From contig JAHEEQ010000027.1 of assembly GCA_024640585.1 (NCBI GenBank), positions 1 through 9,638 of the forward strand: a stretch of 9,638 bases of DNA, written 5' to 3'. The position numbers and the translations under genes are program-made. The stretch is from Micrococcales bacterium. Its GTDB lineage: Bacteria; Actinomycetota; Actinomycetes; S36-B12; UBA5976. Shown piece after piece: positions 1 through 6,964 of this stretch (position 1 is the stretch's first letter; each line of letters starts with the position of its first letter). The notes below the pieces were generated by a model. That model worked only from the letters and a program-made list of their open reading frames with translations. It ran no database searches and was not told the DNA's origin.

Positions 1-769
1 CAATATCGGCTGCGGTCAATCCGGCAGCTACGAGAATTTCTTTGCAAACATCTGGCATTTGTCCAACCGCCCAGCGAAATACTTTTTGCCCCTGCATGCG
101 CAGAACTGGCCACGCACCTTCAGCTTTTGTGTGTTCACGATTTCGCAAATCTAACCAATTCGGTTCGCTGATGATTGCGTCGAAATCAGCTCCATCGGAT
201 CCCCAGATTGTTGGACTGATTTCTGGGGTATCGCTTGGACTAACAACCACAGCACCTGCTCCATCTGCAAAGATGAATGCTGCGCCTCGGTCGTGTTTGT
301 CGGTCCAGTCAGAAAGTTTTTCGACACCAATTACCAAAACATTGTTTGCTTGCGAAGAGCTTACGAGTGCATCTGCAATTGCGATTCCATATGAGAAACC
401 TGCACATGCTGCCGAGATATCGCTAGCGGCTGGATTTTTTAAACCCAAGCGATCTGCAACCATAGTTGCTGCAGCAGGAGTTTGAAGTGCATGTGAAATG
501 GTGGCGAGAATTACGCCGTCTATGTCGCTTAGATTTAATTTTGCATCTGCAATTGCTTTTTCACTTGCCGCCACTGCCATGTCAATAATGGAAGTATTCT
601 CGTCAGCAAATCGTCGTTCGATAATTCCGGTGCGTTCACGAATCCACTCATCGGAAGACTCGATGTTTTGGCATATTTCTTCATTAGTAACAACTCGAGT
701 TGGACGGTAAACACCTAAACCAGTGACTTTTGAGAAGCGATGAGCGCGACCTTTGATTTGTGCGTTCAT
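1..769 (-). CDS. fabH: 3-oxoacyl-ACP synthase III (FabH), 3' end missing
   Basis: Beta-ketoacyl-ACP synthase III condenses an acyl-CoA primer with malonyl-ACP, the first elongation step of type II fatty-acid synthesis in the cytosol. The visible part is the first 256 residues of about 320-335 usual for the family. Translation shows the N-terminal thiolase fold with SSDEWIRERTGI at about residues 38-49, a hallmark of FabH, and the nucleophile segment SAACAGF with the predicted catalytic Cys122. The window ends just before the region where the catalytic His and Asn of the Cys-His-Asn triad should lie, so these cannot be checked. The ATG at 769-767 overlaps the fabD stop in an ATGA, and GGAG lies 7 bases upstream, so fabD and fabH are translationally coupled. 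acpP and fabF would be expected next, beyond the left edge. Identification is firm; primer preference (straight or branched) cannot be read from this. Confidence 0.95.
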   Translation of the reverse strand, partial: MNAQIKGRAHRFSKVTGLGVYRPTRVVTNEEICQNIESSDEWIRERTGIIERRFADENTSIIDMAVAASEKAIADAKLNLSDIDGVILATISHALQTPAAATMVADRLGLKNPAASDISAACAGFSYGIAIADALVSSSQANNVLVIGVEKLSDWTDKHDRGAAFIFADGAGAVVVSPSDTPEISPTIWGSDGADFDAIISEPNWLDLRNREHTKAEGAWPVLRMQGQKVFRWAVGQMPDVCKEILVAAGLTAADI

Positions 770-1704
770 GCCTGTGCTCCTAAATGTTTAATTGCAAACT
801 CAGAAACTTTTTCAATATCTGCAATACCTGCAATAGGAAGAAGTTCAACACCTGGAAGTGCACGTTTGGCAATGCCAGCCAATGTTCCTCCCGGGAATAA
901 CTCGAGCATGCCTGTGATGCCCATTGATGAAAAAGTTTCCATACAAAGATCCCAACGAACCGGTGATGCAACCTGTCCGACAATCCGATTTAAGTAATCA
1001 ATTCCGTCCGACACAACATCCCCACCTTTATTTGAAATTAGTTGAACGGATGGGTTATGTGATTCTAAAGTTTTAGCAATGCCTGCAACTGCTTCTTGAG
1101 CTGGTGCCATATATTTTGTGTGAAATGCGCCAGCAACTTGAAGAGGGCGAACGCGTGATCCATTAGGTGGATTTGCGATTAGCGCTTCGATGTTTTCAAT
1201 ACTTCCTGCAGCAACAATTTGATTTGCGCCATTTTCATTTGCAGCAATTAGCTCGAGATTATCAAGAGCTGCTATCACATCTTCACGATTTCCGCCAAGC
1301 ACTGCTGCCATACTGGTTGCCACATTAGCCGCGGCTTTTGCCATTTCGTTTGCGCGAACCGAAACTAGTTTTATACCTGCTTCGAGCGACAAAACTCCGG
1401 TTGCGATTGCGGCTGTAATTTCACCAACGCTATGACCAGCAACAGCACCGGCGGATTGGATTGGAAACCCAATTTCGTTAGAAATGGCCGCTAGTGAACC
1501 AATCCCGGCTGCAACAATTAATGGCTGTGCGATTGCAGTGTCGCGAATAGTGTCGGCGTCGCTTGAAGTTCCGTGCTTAATGAGGTCGATGCCAGCTGCC
1601 TTAGAAGCGGATTCGAGTACCGATTTAAAGGCGGAATTTTCAAGCCAAGGAGTGAGCATTCCTGGGGTTTGCGAGCCTTGACCTGGAGCGACGATTACGA
1701 GCAC
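766..1704 (-). CDS. fabD: Malonyl-CoA:ACP transacylase (FabD)
   Basis: Transfers malonate from CoA to acyl carrier protein, supplying FabH and FabF with extender units. I chose the GTG at 1704-1702 (312 aa). AAGGG sits 7 bases upstream of it, and the resulting start, MLVIVAPGQGSQTPG, matches the usual actinobacterial FabD N-terminus. An in-frame TTG at 1710 would add two residues but has poor spacing. Numbered from the GTG, the nucleophile elbow GHSVGE puts the catalytic Ser at 92 and the malonate-binding Arg at 117, the same numbers as in E. coli FabD. GQGSQ at 8-12 forms the oxyanion-side loop, and GAFHT carries the catalytic His195. Length is normal. It overlaps fabH by 4 bases, so the two form one operon. 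The 117 bases between it and aceE hold no regulator gene. Confidence 0.95.
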   Translation of the reverse strand: MLVIVAPGQGSQTPGMLTPWLENSAFKSVLESASKAAGIDLIKHGTSSDADTIRDTAIAQPLIVAAGIGSLAAISNEIGFPIQSAGAVAGHSVGEITAAIATGVLSLEAGIKLVSVRANEMAKAAANVATSMAAVLGGNREDVIAALDNLELIAANENGANQIVAAGSIENIEALIANPPNGSRVRPLQVAGAFHTKYMAPAQEAVAGIAKTLESHNPSVQLISNKGGDVVSDGIDYLNRIVGQVASPVRWDLCMETFSSMGITGMLELFPGGTLAGIAKRALPGVELLPIAGIADIEKVSEFAIKHLGAQA

Positions 1705-1821
1705 TGGCAAACCCTTGCCTATGAGAGGCTATGCGTCCAATTCAGAGTCCAAAAAGCGGACGTGCATGCCAAAATTACTCACAAATTCATCAAACCGTTT
1801 AGTAACTTAATGAAAAGCCGT
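1705..1821. other. aceE-fabD intergenic gap
   Basis: These 117 bases between the aceE stop and the fabD start encode no protein that I can support. They include the fabD ribosome-binding site (AAGGG, minus strand, just upstream of 1704). The octamer CCGTTTAG occurs twice on the plus strand, at 1795-1802 and 1818-1825, the second copy overlapping the aceE stop codon. I see no convincing hairpin terminator for aceE and no clear -35/-10 pair for fabD, so read-through from aceE into fabD-fabH is possible. Confidence 0.5.
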
Positions 1822-4536
1822 TTAGCCAGCGCCTTCGGTATTTCCTGCATCGGCAGCACTCACATCATGGAGCTGGTAGCGATTCACTGCCTCTTGAACG
1901 CGGTTCATATCGAATTCACCGCGCTTTGCTAGCAAGGTAAGGGTTTGAACTGTGATCGCTTGTGCATCTACAAGGAAGTGGCGGCGCAATGCACCACGTG
2001 TATCGGAAAGACCCCAACCATCTGTTCCAAGGGAAGCGAATTCGTTTGGCACCCAGTCGCTGATTTGATCTTGCACTGCACGCATCCAGTCAGAAACAGC
2101 AACCACAGGTCCTGGCTGATGTTCGAGTTTTTCGGTCACAAATGGTTTTCTAAATTCACCGGTTGGATTTAGCAAATTGTGGCGGTCAGCGGCTAAACCA
2201 TCTCGACGCAATTCGTTCCATGAAGTGACAGACCAAACATCTGCAAACACACCCCACTCTTCACGAAGTAAGCGCTGTGCTTCTAGTGCCCAAGTAACGG
2301 AAACTCCAGATGCCAGTATTTGTGCACGAGGGCCGTCTCCTTCACCAGCTGGAGAGAACAAATGCATACCGCGCAAAATTCCGTCAACATCTACATTGTC
2401 TGGTTGAGTTGGTTGTGGGTATGGCTCGTTGTAAACAGTCAGGTAGTAGAAAATGTCTTCTGGGTTTTCACCGTACATGCGACGTAGACCATCTTTGACA
2501 ATGTGTCCAATTTCAAATGCGAAAGCGGGATCATAAGCAACCACGCCTGGATTGGTTGCAGCAATCATCATGGAGTGGCCATCTTCGTGCTGCAGCCCTT
2601 CACCGTTAAGGGTTGTGCGACCTGCGGTTGCGCCAATAACAAATCCTCGAGCCATCTGATCCATCGCCAACCAGAACTGATCACCAGTTCTTTGGAAGCC
2701 GAACATCGAGTAAAAGATATAAATCGGAATCATGTTTTCGCCGTGAGTGGAGTAAGCGGATCCAGCTGCAACAAAAGATGCAACTGAGCCGGCTTCATTG
2801 ATTCCTTCATGCAAAATCTGACCCGAGGTACTTTCTTTGTACGAAAGCATCAATTCTCGATCCACCGGGGTGTATTGCTGTCCATGTGGAGAATAAATTC
2901 GCAAGGTTGGGAAAAGCGAATCCATACCAAAAGTGCGTGCCTCATCCGGAATGATTGGAACGAAACGTGAACCAAGCCCTTCAACTTTGACTAAGTCTTT
3001 TAGCAAACGAACAAAAGCCATAGTTGTTGCTACTGCTTGTGCGCCGGAACCGCGTTCGGCACTTTCAAAAACCTTTGGCTCTGGCATTGGTAGTGGCGCC
3101 ACTTGTGTGCGACGTTCTGGTACATAGCCACCAAGTGAGCGACGACGTTCGTGTAAGTATTTCATAACTGGATCGTCATCACCTGGACGGTAGTAAGGTG
3201 GCAAGTAAGGATCTAACTGGTCGTCCGAAATTGGAATTTGTAGACGATCTCTAAACTCACGCAAATCATCGATGTTCATTTTCTTCATCTGGTGTGTTGC
3301 GTTACGACCTTCGAAACTTGAACCGAGCTTCCAACCTTTTACTGTCTTCGCAAGAATGACTGTTGGTTGTCCTTTATGTTCAACTGCAGATTTGTATGCG
3401 GCATAAAGTTTGCGGTAGTCGTGACCGCCGCGACGCAATGCCCAAATCTCATCATCAGTCATATCCGCGACAAGTGCAGCAGTTTTTGGATCTCGACCAA
3501 AGAAGTGTTCGCGCACATACGCGCCACTTTCTGCACGGAAAGTTTGGAAGTCGCCATCGACTGTGTTGTTCATTAATGAAATCAGTGCGCCATCAACATC
3601 TTTGGCAAGGAGTTCATCCCAACCGCGACCCCAAACAACTTTGATCACATTCCAGCCAGCACCACGGAAAACTGATTCAAGTTCTTGAATAATTTTTCCA
3701 TTTCCGCGAACCGGACCATCAAGGCGTTGAAGGTTGCAGTTGATTACAAAATTTAAGTTATCTAAACCTTCTCGAGCGGCAAGTGCAATCTGACCAAGTG
3801 ATTCTGGTTCGTCAGTTTCACCATCGCCAAGAAAAGCCCAAACTTGCTGATCTGAGGTGTCTTTAATTCCGCGGCCGGCAAGATAGCGATTGAAGCGAGC
3901 CTGATAAATAGCATGCAATGGGCCAAGACCCATTGAGACGGTAGGGAATTGCCAAAAGTTTGGCATTAAACGTGGGTGCGGATAAGAAGGAAGAGAACCG
4001 CCTTGATGTGAAAGTTCCTGGCGGAAACCATCCATTTGTTCTTCGCTGATACGACCTTCGAGAAATCCGCGTGCGTACATACCTGGACTTGCGTGGCCTT
4101 GGAAATAAATTTGATCGCCGCCACTTGGATGATCTTGACCTTTGAAGAAATGATTAAAACCAACTTCATACAAACTTGCTGATGAAGCAAAACTCGAAAT
4201 GTGTCCACCAACACCGACTCCAGGACGTTGGGCGCGATGCACCATAACTGCTGCATTCCAACGCAAGATTGCTCGAATTCGGTTTTCAATTTCTTCGTCG
4301 CCAGGAAACGCGGGTTCTGAATCTGGAGAAATCGTGTTGATGTAGTCGGTGCTTCGAACCGCAGGCACACCGAGCTCGCGCCGTGAAGAGTGACGTAAAA
4401 GTTCACGAATGATTTGACGTGCACGGGATGCGCCATGCTTTTCTATAACTGCATCTAGAGACTCAGTCCATTCTCGAGTTTCTTCTGGATCTAGATCCAC
4501 ATATTGGCTAGGAATGCCAGATTCGTCTTGGGTCAC
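1822..4536 (-). CDS. aceE: Pyruvate dehydrogenase E1 component, homodimeric type
   Basis: Thiamine-diphosphate-dependent E1 decarboxylates pyruvate and reductively acetylates the lipoyl domain of E2, giving acetyl-CoA. The 904-residue product has the single-chain AceE architecture: N-terminal ThDP-binding domain to roughly 480, a pyrimidine-binding domain, and a C-terminal domain. Visible motifs are [12 protein letters not shown] at 101-112, [11 protein letters not shown] at 146-156, the ThDP/Mg motif starting GDGETDEP at 237 and ending INCNLQ at 265-270, then [31 protein letters not shown] and [11 protein letters not shown]. All are close to mycobacterial AceE, whose length (about 900) also matches. 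The frame stays open upstream to 4734, but I place the start at GTG 4536-4534: AAAGG lies about 7 bases before it, and the sequence after it (residues 16-23, DPEETREW) aligns with the family N-terminus. It is divergent from the DUF3052 gene. E2 and E3 genes are not in the window. Confidence 0.97.
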   Translation of the reverse strand: MTQDESGIPSQYVDLDPEETREWTESLDAVIEKHGASRARQIIRELLRHSSRRELGVPAVRSTDYINTISPDSEPAFPGDEEIENRIRAILRWNAAVMVHRAQRPGVGVGGHISSFASSASLYEVGFNHFFKGQDHPSGGDQIYFQGHASPGMYARGFLEGRISEEQMDGFRQELSHQGGSLPSYPHPRLMPNFWQFPTVSMGLGPLHAIYQARFNRYLAGRGIKDTSDQQVWAFLGDGETDEPESLGQIALAAREGLDNLNFVINCNLQRLDGPVRGNGKIIQELESVFRGAGWNVIKVVWGRGWDELLAKDVDGALISLMNNTVDGDFQTFRAESGAYVREHFFGRDPKTAALVADMTDDEIWALRRGGHDYRKLYAAYKSAVEHKGQPTVILAKTVKGWKLGSSFEGRNATHQMKKMNIDDLREFRDRLQIPISDDQLDPYLPPYYRPGDDDPVMKYLHERRRSLGGYVPERRTQVAPLPMPEPKVFESAERGSGAQAVATTMAFVRLLKDLVKVEGLGSRFVPIIPDEARTFGMDSLFPTLRIYSPHGQQYTPVDRELMLSYKESTSGQILHEGINEAGSVASFVAAGSAYSTHGENMIPIYIFYSMFGFQRTGDQFWLAMDQMARGFVIGATAGRTTLNGEGLQHEDGHSMMIAATNPGVVAYDPAFAFEIGHIVKDGLRRMYGENPEDIFYYLTVYNEPYPQPTQPDNVDVDGILRGMHLFSPAGEGDGPRAQILASGVSVTWALEAQRLLREEWGVFADVWSVTSWNELRRDGLAADRHNLLNPTGEFRKPFVTEKLEHQPGPVVAVSDWMRAVQDQISDWVPNEFASLGTDGWGLSDTRGALRRHFLVDAQAITVQTLTLLAKRGEFDMNRVQEAVNRYQLHDVSAADAGNTEGAG

Positions 4537-4696
4537 TTTCGAACCTTTCCGTTGGCTCAGCTGGGGTGTTGCCGAGAAACGCGTTTGCGGTGGGGTAATC
4601 CAACTACATAAAGGCATATTTGTGCTCATCAGGTGGGGGGAAGTTATTTTCAGGCCACTTCTTGCCAAAAGAGACGCGAGGCAGTGGGATACGCCC
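4537..4696. promoter_or_regulatory. Divergent control region between aceE and the DUF3052 gene
   Basis: This 160-base region separates two divergently transcribed genes and must carry promoters for both. On the minus strand, TTGGCA (4668-4663), a 16-base spacer and TAACTT (4646-4641) form a possible aceE promoter; the -10 fits the TANNNT pattern seen in actinobacteria. That would give an aceE leader of roughly 100 bases. On the plus strand I see no pair I would defend. Two G-rich runs, GGTGGGG at 4589-4595 and GTGGGGGG at 4633-4640, stand out. Motif matching here is weak. Confidence 0.35.
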
Positions 4697-5113
4697 ATGC
4701 ATTCTGACAGCGGGCAGACGTTAGCGGCCAGCATTGGAATCCCTAGTGGTTCGATTGTGCAAGAAATCGGGTTTGACGATGACTGCGCACAAGAAATTCG
4801 CGATGCCTTTGAAGCGGCATCCGCAAATCAATTAGTCGATTACGACTACACCGATGTAGTTGATTGCGTACTGGTTTGGTTTCGCGAAGATGATGATGAT
4901 CTTGTGGACTTGCTTGTTGATGCAATCAGTCCTCTAACTGAAAACGGAGTTGTCTGGTTGATGACCCCAAAGCCTGGAAGAGATGGGCACGTAACCCCTG
5001 CAGACATAACAGACAGTGCACCAACTGCTGGTTTGCAAGTCACCAAAACTGTTAGCGCTTCAAAAGATTGGCAGGGCACGAGGCTAGTAACGCCTAAAGC
5101 CGGTCGTCGCTAA
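4697..5113 (+). CDS. DUF3052 family protein
   Basis: A small, acidic, actinobacterial protein of unknown function, 138 residues from the ATG at 4697. The family signature is clear: [20 protein letters not shown] at 18-37, then [20 protein letters not shown], then [13 protein letters not shown] at 87-99, and [17 protein letters not shown] at the C-terminus. The length equals that of Streptomyces and Mycobacterium relatives. The frame is open back to 4514, but that stretch runs into aceE on the other strand and does not resemble the family. The chosen ATG is near a weak GGGA at 4686-4689. It has no signal peptide or membrane segment, so it is probably cytosolic. It sits 39 bases before the peroxiredoxin gene on the same strand, an arrangement also found in mycobacteria, which hints at a shared transcript. 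No activity can be assigned. Confidence 0.9.
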   Translation: MHSDSGQTLAASIGIPSGSIVQEIGFDDDCAQEIRDAFEAASANQLVDYDYTDVVDCVLVWFREDDDDLVDLLVDAISPLTENGVVWLMTPKPGRDGHVTPADITDSAPTAGLQVTKTVSASKDWQGTRLVTPKAGRR

Positions 5114-5152
5114 ACTTAAATAACAAACAAATATAAATAAAACAGGAGAGTT

Positions 5153-5611
5153 ATGTCTTTGTCAGTTGGCCAAAATGCACCAGAATTCATATTGAAAAAC
5201 TCTGAAGGTGAAATTGTTTCACTCAGTGATTTTCGAGGTAAGAAAGTAGTTGTAGTTTTTTTCCCATTTGCATTCACTGGAATCTGCACGGCTGAACTTT
5301 GTGCAATTCGCGACAACGAAGACAATTTCAAAGATGACGAAACTGTTGTATTAAGCATTTCATGCGATTCAGCACCAACATTAAAAAACTTTAAAGAACA
5401 AGAAAACTTCAATCACATCTTGCTTTCGGATTTTTGGCCGCATGGTGAAGTCAGCCGCGCATATGGAGTCTTCCTAGAAGAACGTGGAATGGCGACTAGA
5501 GGAACTTTCGTCATAGATCGCGAAGGTGTCATCCAATGGCTAGTAATTAATGAGCCAGGTGCAGCACGAAGCACTGCTGACTACCGCGATGCACTGACCA
5601 AAATCGCTTAA
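5153..5611 (+). CDS. ahpE: Peroxiredoxin, AhpE-like
   Basis: Thiol peroxidase that reduces hydrogen peroxide, organic peroxides or peroxynitrite in the cytosol. The 152-residue protein matches the AhpE subfamily over its full length. The active-site segment FPFAFTGICTAELC gives the peroxidatic Cys45 with Thr42, and Arg116 in TRGTFVID completes the catalytic set; these are the positions used in M. tuberculosis AhpE. LLSDFWPHG at 90-98 is another subfamily hallmark. Unlike the one-Cys mycobacterial enzyme there are two more cysteines, Cys50 and Cys71. Cys50, five residues after the peroxidatic one, occupies the resolving position of BCP/PrxQ enzymes. The ATG at 5153 has a strong AGGAGAG ribosome-binding site immediately upstream. 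The gene follows the DUF3052 gene after 39 AT-rich bases and is closed by a hairpin at 5617. Confidence 0.93.
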   Translation: MSLSVGQNAPEFILKNSEGEIVSLSDFRGKKVVVVFFPFAFTGICTAELCAIRDNEDNFKDDETVVLSISCDSAPTLKNFKEQENFNHILLSDFWPHGEVSRAYGVFLEERGMATRGTFVIDREGVIQWLVINEPGAARSTADYRDALTKIA

Positions 5612-5616
5612 AGGTT

Positions 5617-5642
5617 CACCTGATTTCAAGTTAAGTCAGGTG
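5617..5642 (+). terminator. Hairpin after the peroxiredoxin gene
   Basis: CACCTGATTT pairs with AAGTCAGGTG around a 6-base loop, giving a 10-bp stem with one G-T pair, 5 bases after the stop codon. No T-run follows, so it is not a textbook intrinsic terminator, but U-less hairpins are common in actinobacteria. It may end the DUF3052-ahpE transcript before the tRNA gene. Confidence 0.55.
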
Positions 5643-5653
5643 TCGGGTACTCT
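5625..5653 (+). promoter_or_regulatory. Possible tRNA-Val promoter
   Basis: TTCAAG at 5625-5630, a 17-base spacer and TACTCT at 5648-5653 (TANNNT type) would start transcription about 7-10 bases before the tRNA gene. The -35 match is poor and overlaps the preceding hairpin, so this is a tentative call. Confidence 0.25.
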
Positions 5654-5669
5654 CCGCCTGCCTTGACAA

Positions 5670-5743
5670 GGGCGTGTAGCTCAGTTGGTTAGAGCACCGG
5701 TCTTACAAACCGGTGGTCGTGGGTTCGAGTCCCTCCGCGCCCA
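5670..5743 (+). tRNA. tRNA-Val (anticodon UAC)
   Basis: The 74 bases fold as a full cloverleaf. The acceptor GGGCGTG pairs with CGCGCCC (one G-T pair) with discriminator A. The D arm is GCTC/GAGC with a 9-base loop containing GG. The anticodon arm CCGGT/ACCGG encloses CTTACAA, placing TAC at 34-36, which reads GUA and probably other Val codons. The variable loop is 5 bases and the T loop is TTCGAGT. The T stem GTGGG/CCCTC contains a T-T mismatch at pair 50-64. The CCA tail is not encoded and would be added by nucleotidyltransferase. Confidence 0.95.
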
Positions 5744-5773
5744 CTCTTGTTAATTTCGAGAGTGTATTTGCAC

Positions 5774-5785
5774 CACAATTACCCC
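5774..5785 (+). promoter_or_regulatory. Possible -10 element for a leaderless mRNA
   Basis: No Shine-Dalgarno sequence precedes the ATG at 5786. CACAAT at 5774-5779 matches four of six TATAAT positions and ends 6 bases before that ATG, the spacing expected if transcription starts on the A of the start codon. No good -35 is present, so confidence is low. Confidence 0.25.
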
Positions 5786-6517
5786 ATGACAAATTTTGAT
5801 CCATGGGCCTATCTAAAAATCCTCGACATTCAAGGATTAGACACCAAACTAGATCAAATTGCTCACAAGCTTAAGAATCTTCCAGAGCGCATCGAAGCAG
5901 ACAAGCTTCGCGCCCAATATGAAGCACTCAAATATCGCGAAGTGGCAGCGGTAACTGAAACTGCAGACCGCGAACTAGAAGTGCGAAAGGCTGAAAATGA
6001 CGTTGAGCAAGTTCGAATTCGTCTTGAAAAAGATTCCGAACTTTTACAGTCCGGCACCATCTCAGACTCAAAGCAATTAACTGAACTGCAACATGAAGTG
6101 GATTCCCTAAAACGACGTCAAGAATTGCTTGAAGATGAAGAAATTGCGATTATGCAACAACTTGAAGATTCGCAAAAGAATGTAGAAAATGTTCGAGCTG
6201 ACCTAGCTCAGGTGACGCAAAAATTGCAAAAAGCGGATGAACAAGTAACCGTCTTAGTCGCGAATCTTGAAGCTGAACAAGAAGAAATTTTTAATGAGAG
6301 AGCTGCCGAATCTAAATCAATTCCAGACGAGTTGCTAAAGGTGTATGAAAAAGCCCGAACGGAAAATCGCGGCATTGGAGCATCGACTTTAGAAACTGGC
6401 AAATGCAATGGTTGCCAAATTCAATTCAGTAATGCAGATTTGGCAAAGTTCAGAAATTCTGCGGATGGCGAACTTATTCGCTGCGAAGAATGCCGCGCGA
6501 TCTTGGTGAAGTCTTAA
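5786..6517 (+). CDS. Coiled-coil protein with C-terminal C4 zinc ribbon (CT398-like)
   Basis: A 243-residue protein of the CT398-like family with a zf-RING_7 type zinc ribbon (PF02591), of unknown molecular function. Residues about 15-175 are a long, charged, Leu/Glu/Lys-rich helical hairpin. The C-terminus carries CxxC pairs at 207/210 (CNGC) and 233/236 (CEEC), a complete C4 zinc site. Actinobacterial relatives share the N-terminal LLDIQxLDTxLDQxAH pattern, here at about residues 12-27, which supports the ATG at 5786 over an in-frame ATG at 5747. No ribosome-binding site is visible. rnhA begins 6 bases after its stop, and the same pairing occurs in mycobacteria (Rv2229c/Rv2228c). By analogy the protein may act in nucleic-acid or nucleotide handling, but that is inference from context. 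No signal peptide or membrane segment is present. Confidence 0.88.
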   Translation: MTNFDPWAYLKILDIQGLDTKLDQIAHKLKNLPERIEADKLRAQYEALKYREVAAVTETADRELEVRKAENDVEQVRIRLEKDSELLQSGTISDSKQLTELQHEVDSLKRRQELLEDEEIAIMQQLEDSQKNVENVRADLAQVTQKLQKADEQVTVLVANLEAEQEEIFNERAAESKSIPDELLKVYEKARTENRGIGASTLETGKCNGCQIQFSNADLAKFRNSADGELIRCEECRAILVKS

Positions 6518-6523
6518 ATATCT

Positions 6524-6964
6524 ATGACCGATTACATTGTCATGGCTGACGGCGGTTCGCGTGGGAATCCAGGCGCAGCGGCGTATGGAACAGTTGTAAT
6601 TGATGTAGCAACCCAGAAAGTCTTGATCGAAAAAGCCGGATATTTAGGGATTGCAACAAACAATTGGGCGGAATACAACGGGTTGATAAATGGCCTCAAA
6701 TTAGTTGCAGAATTGAATCCAAATGCAACAGTCGAAGTTCGTCTCGATTCAAAGCTTGTTGTGGAGCAGATGTCTGGAAGATGGAAAATCAAACACCCAG
6801 ATATGCGAAAACTTGCGGTTGAAGCTTCAAAGCTCTTCGACTCCTCCAAGATTTCTTACACATGGGTACCTCGTGAAGAAAATTCATTAGCAGATGCACT
6901 TTGCAACGAAGCACTTGATGCAGTTGCTATTGGGCAAACTGGGCAGATTGAAAGAAGATTTTAG
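6524..6964 (+). CDS. rnhA: Ribonuclease HI, single-domain
   Basis: Cleaves the RNA strand of RNA-DNA hybrids, removing R-loops and RNA primers. All four catalytic carboxylates are visible: Asp9 in ADGGSRGNPG, Glu50 in NNWAEYNG, Asp75 in RLDSKLV and Asp124 in SLADALCNE. The order and spacing fit the actinobacterial RNase HI domain. At 146 residues it is the RNase domain alone; the mycobacterial counterpart Rv2228c carries an additional C-terminal phosphatase-like (CobC) domain that is absent here. The ATG lies 6 bases after the zinc-ribbon gene without a well-spaced Shine-Dalgarno sequence, so translation is probably coupled. Its TAG overlaps the yaaA stop codon on the other strand. Confidence 0.93.
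   Translation: MTDYIVMADGGSRGNPGAAAYGTVVIDVATQKVLIEKAGYLGIATNNWAEYNGLINGLKLVAELNPNATVEVRLDSKLVVEQMSGRWKIKHPDMRKLAVEASKLFDSSKISYTWVPREENSLADALCNEALDAVAIGQTGQIERRF

Noticed and set aside
42..710. Plus-strand open frames opposite fabH
   Set aside because: They mirror the fabH codon pattern; fabH is well supported on the minus strand.
3966..4436. 156-codon open frame antiparallel-phase within aceE
   Set aside because: It is a shadow frame inside a strongly conserved coding region, with no ribosome-binding site or recognisable motif.
4514..4696. N-terminal extension of the DUF3052 protein
   Set aside because: It overlaps the aceE start on the other strand and has no family similarity; homologs begin near the ATG at 4697.
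4537..4734. N-terminal extension of aceE to 4734 (66 extra residues)
   Set aside because: It does not resemble AceE N-termini, crosses the divergent promoter region and overlaps the DUF3052 start; GTG 4536 has a good ribosome-binding site.
5663..5668. Perfect TTGACA -35 hexamer just before the tRNA
   Set aside because: The matching -10 would fall inside the tRNA gene and no good hexamer is there; likely coincidence.
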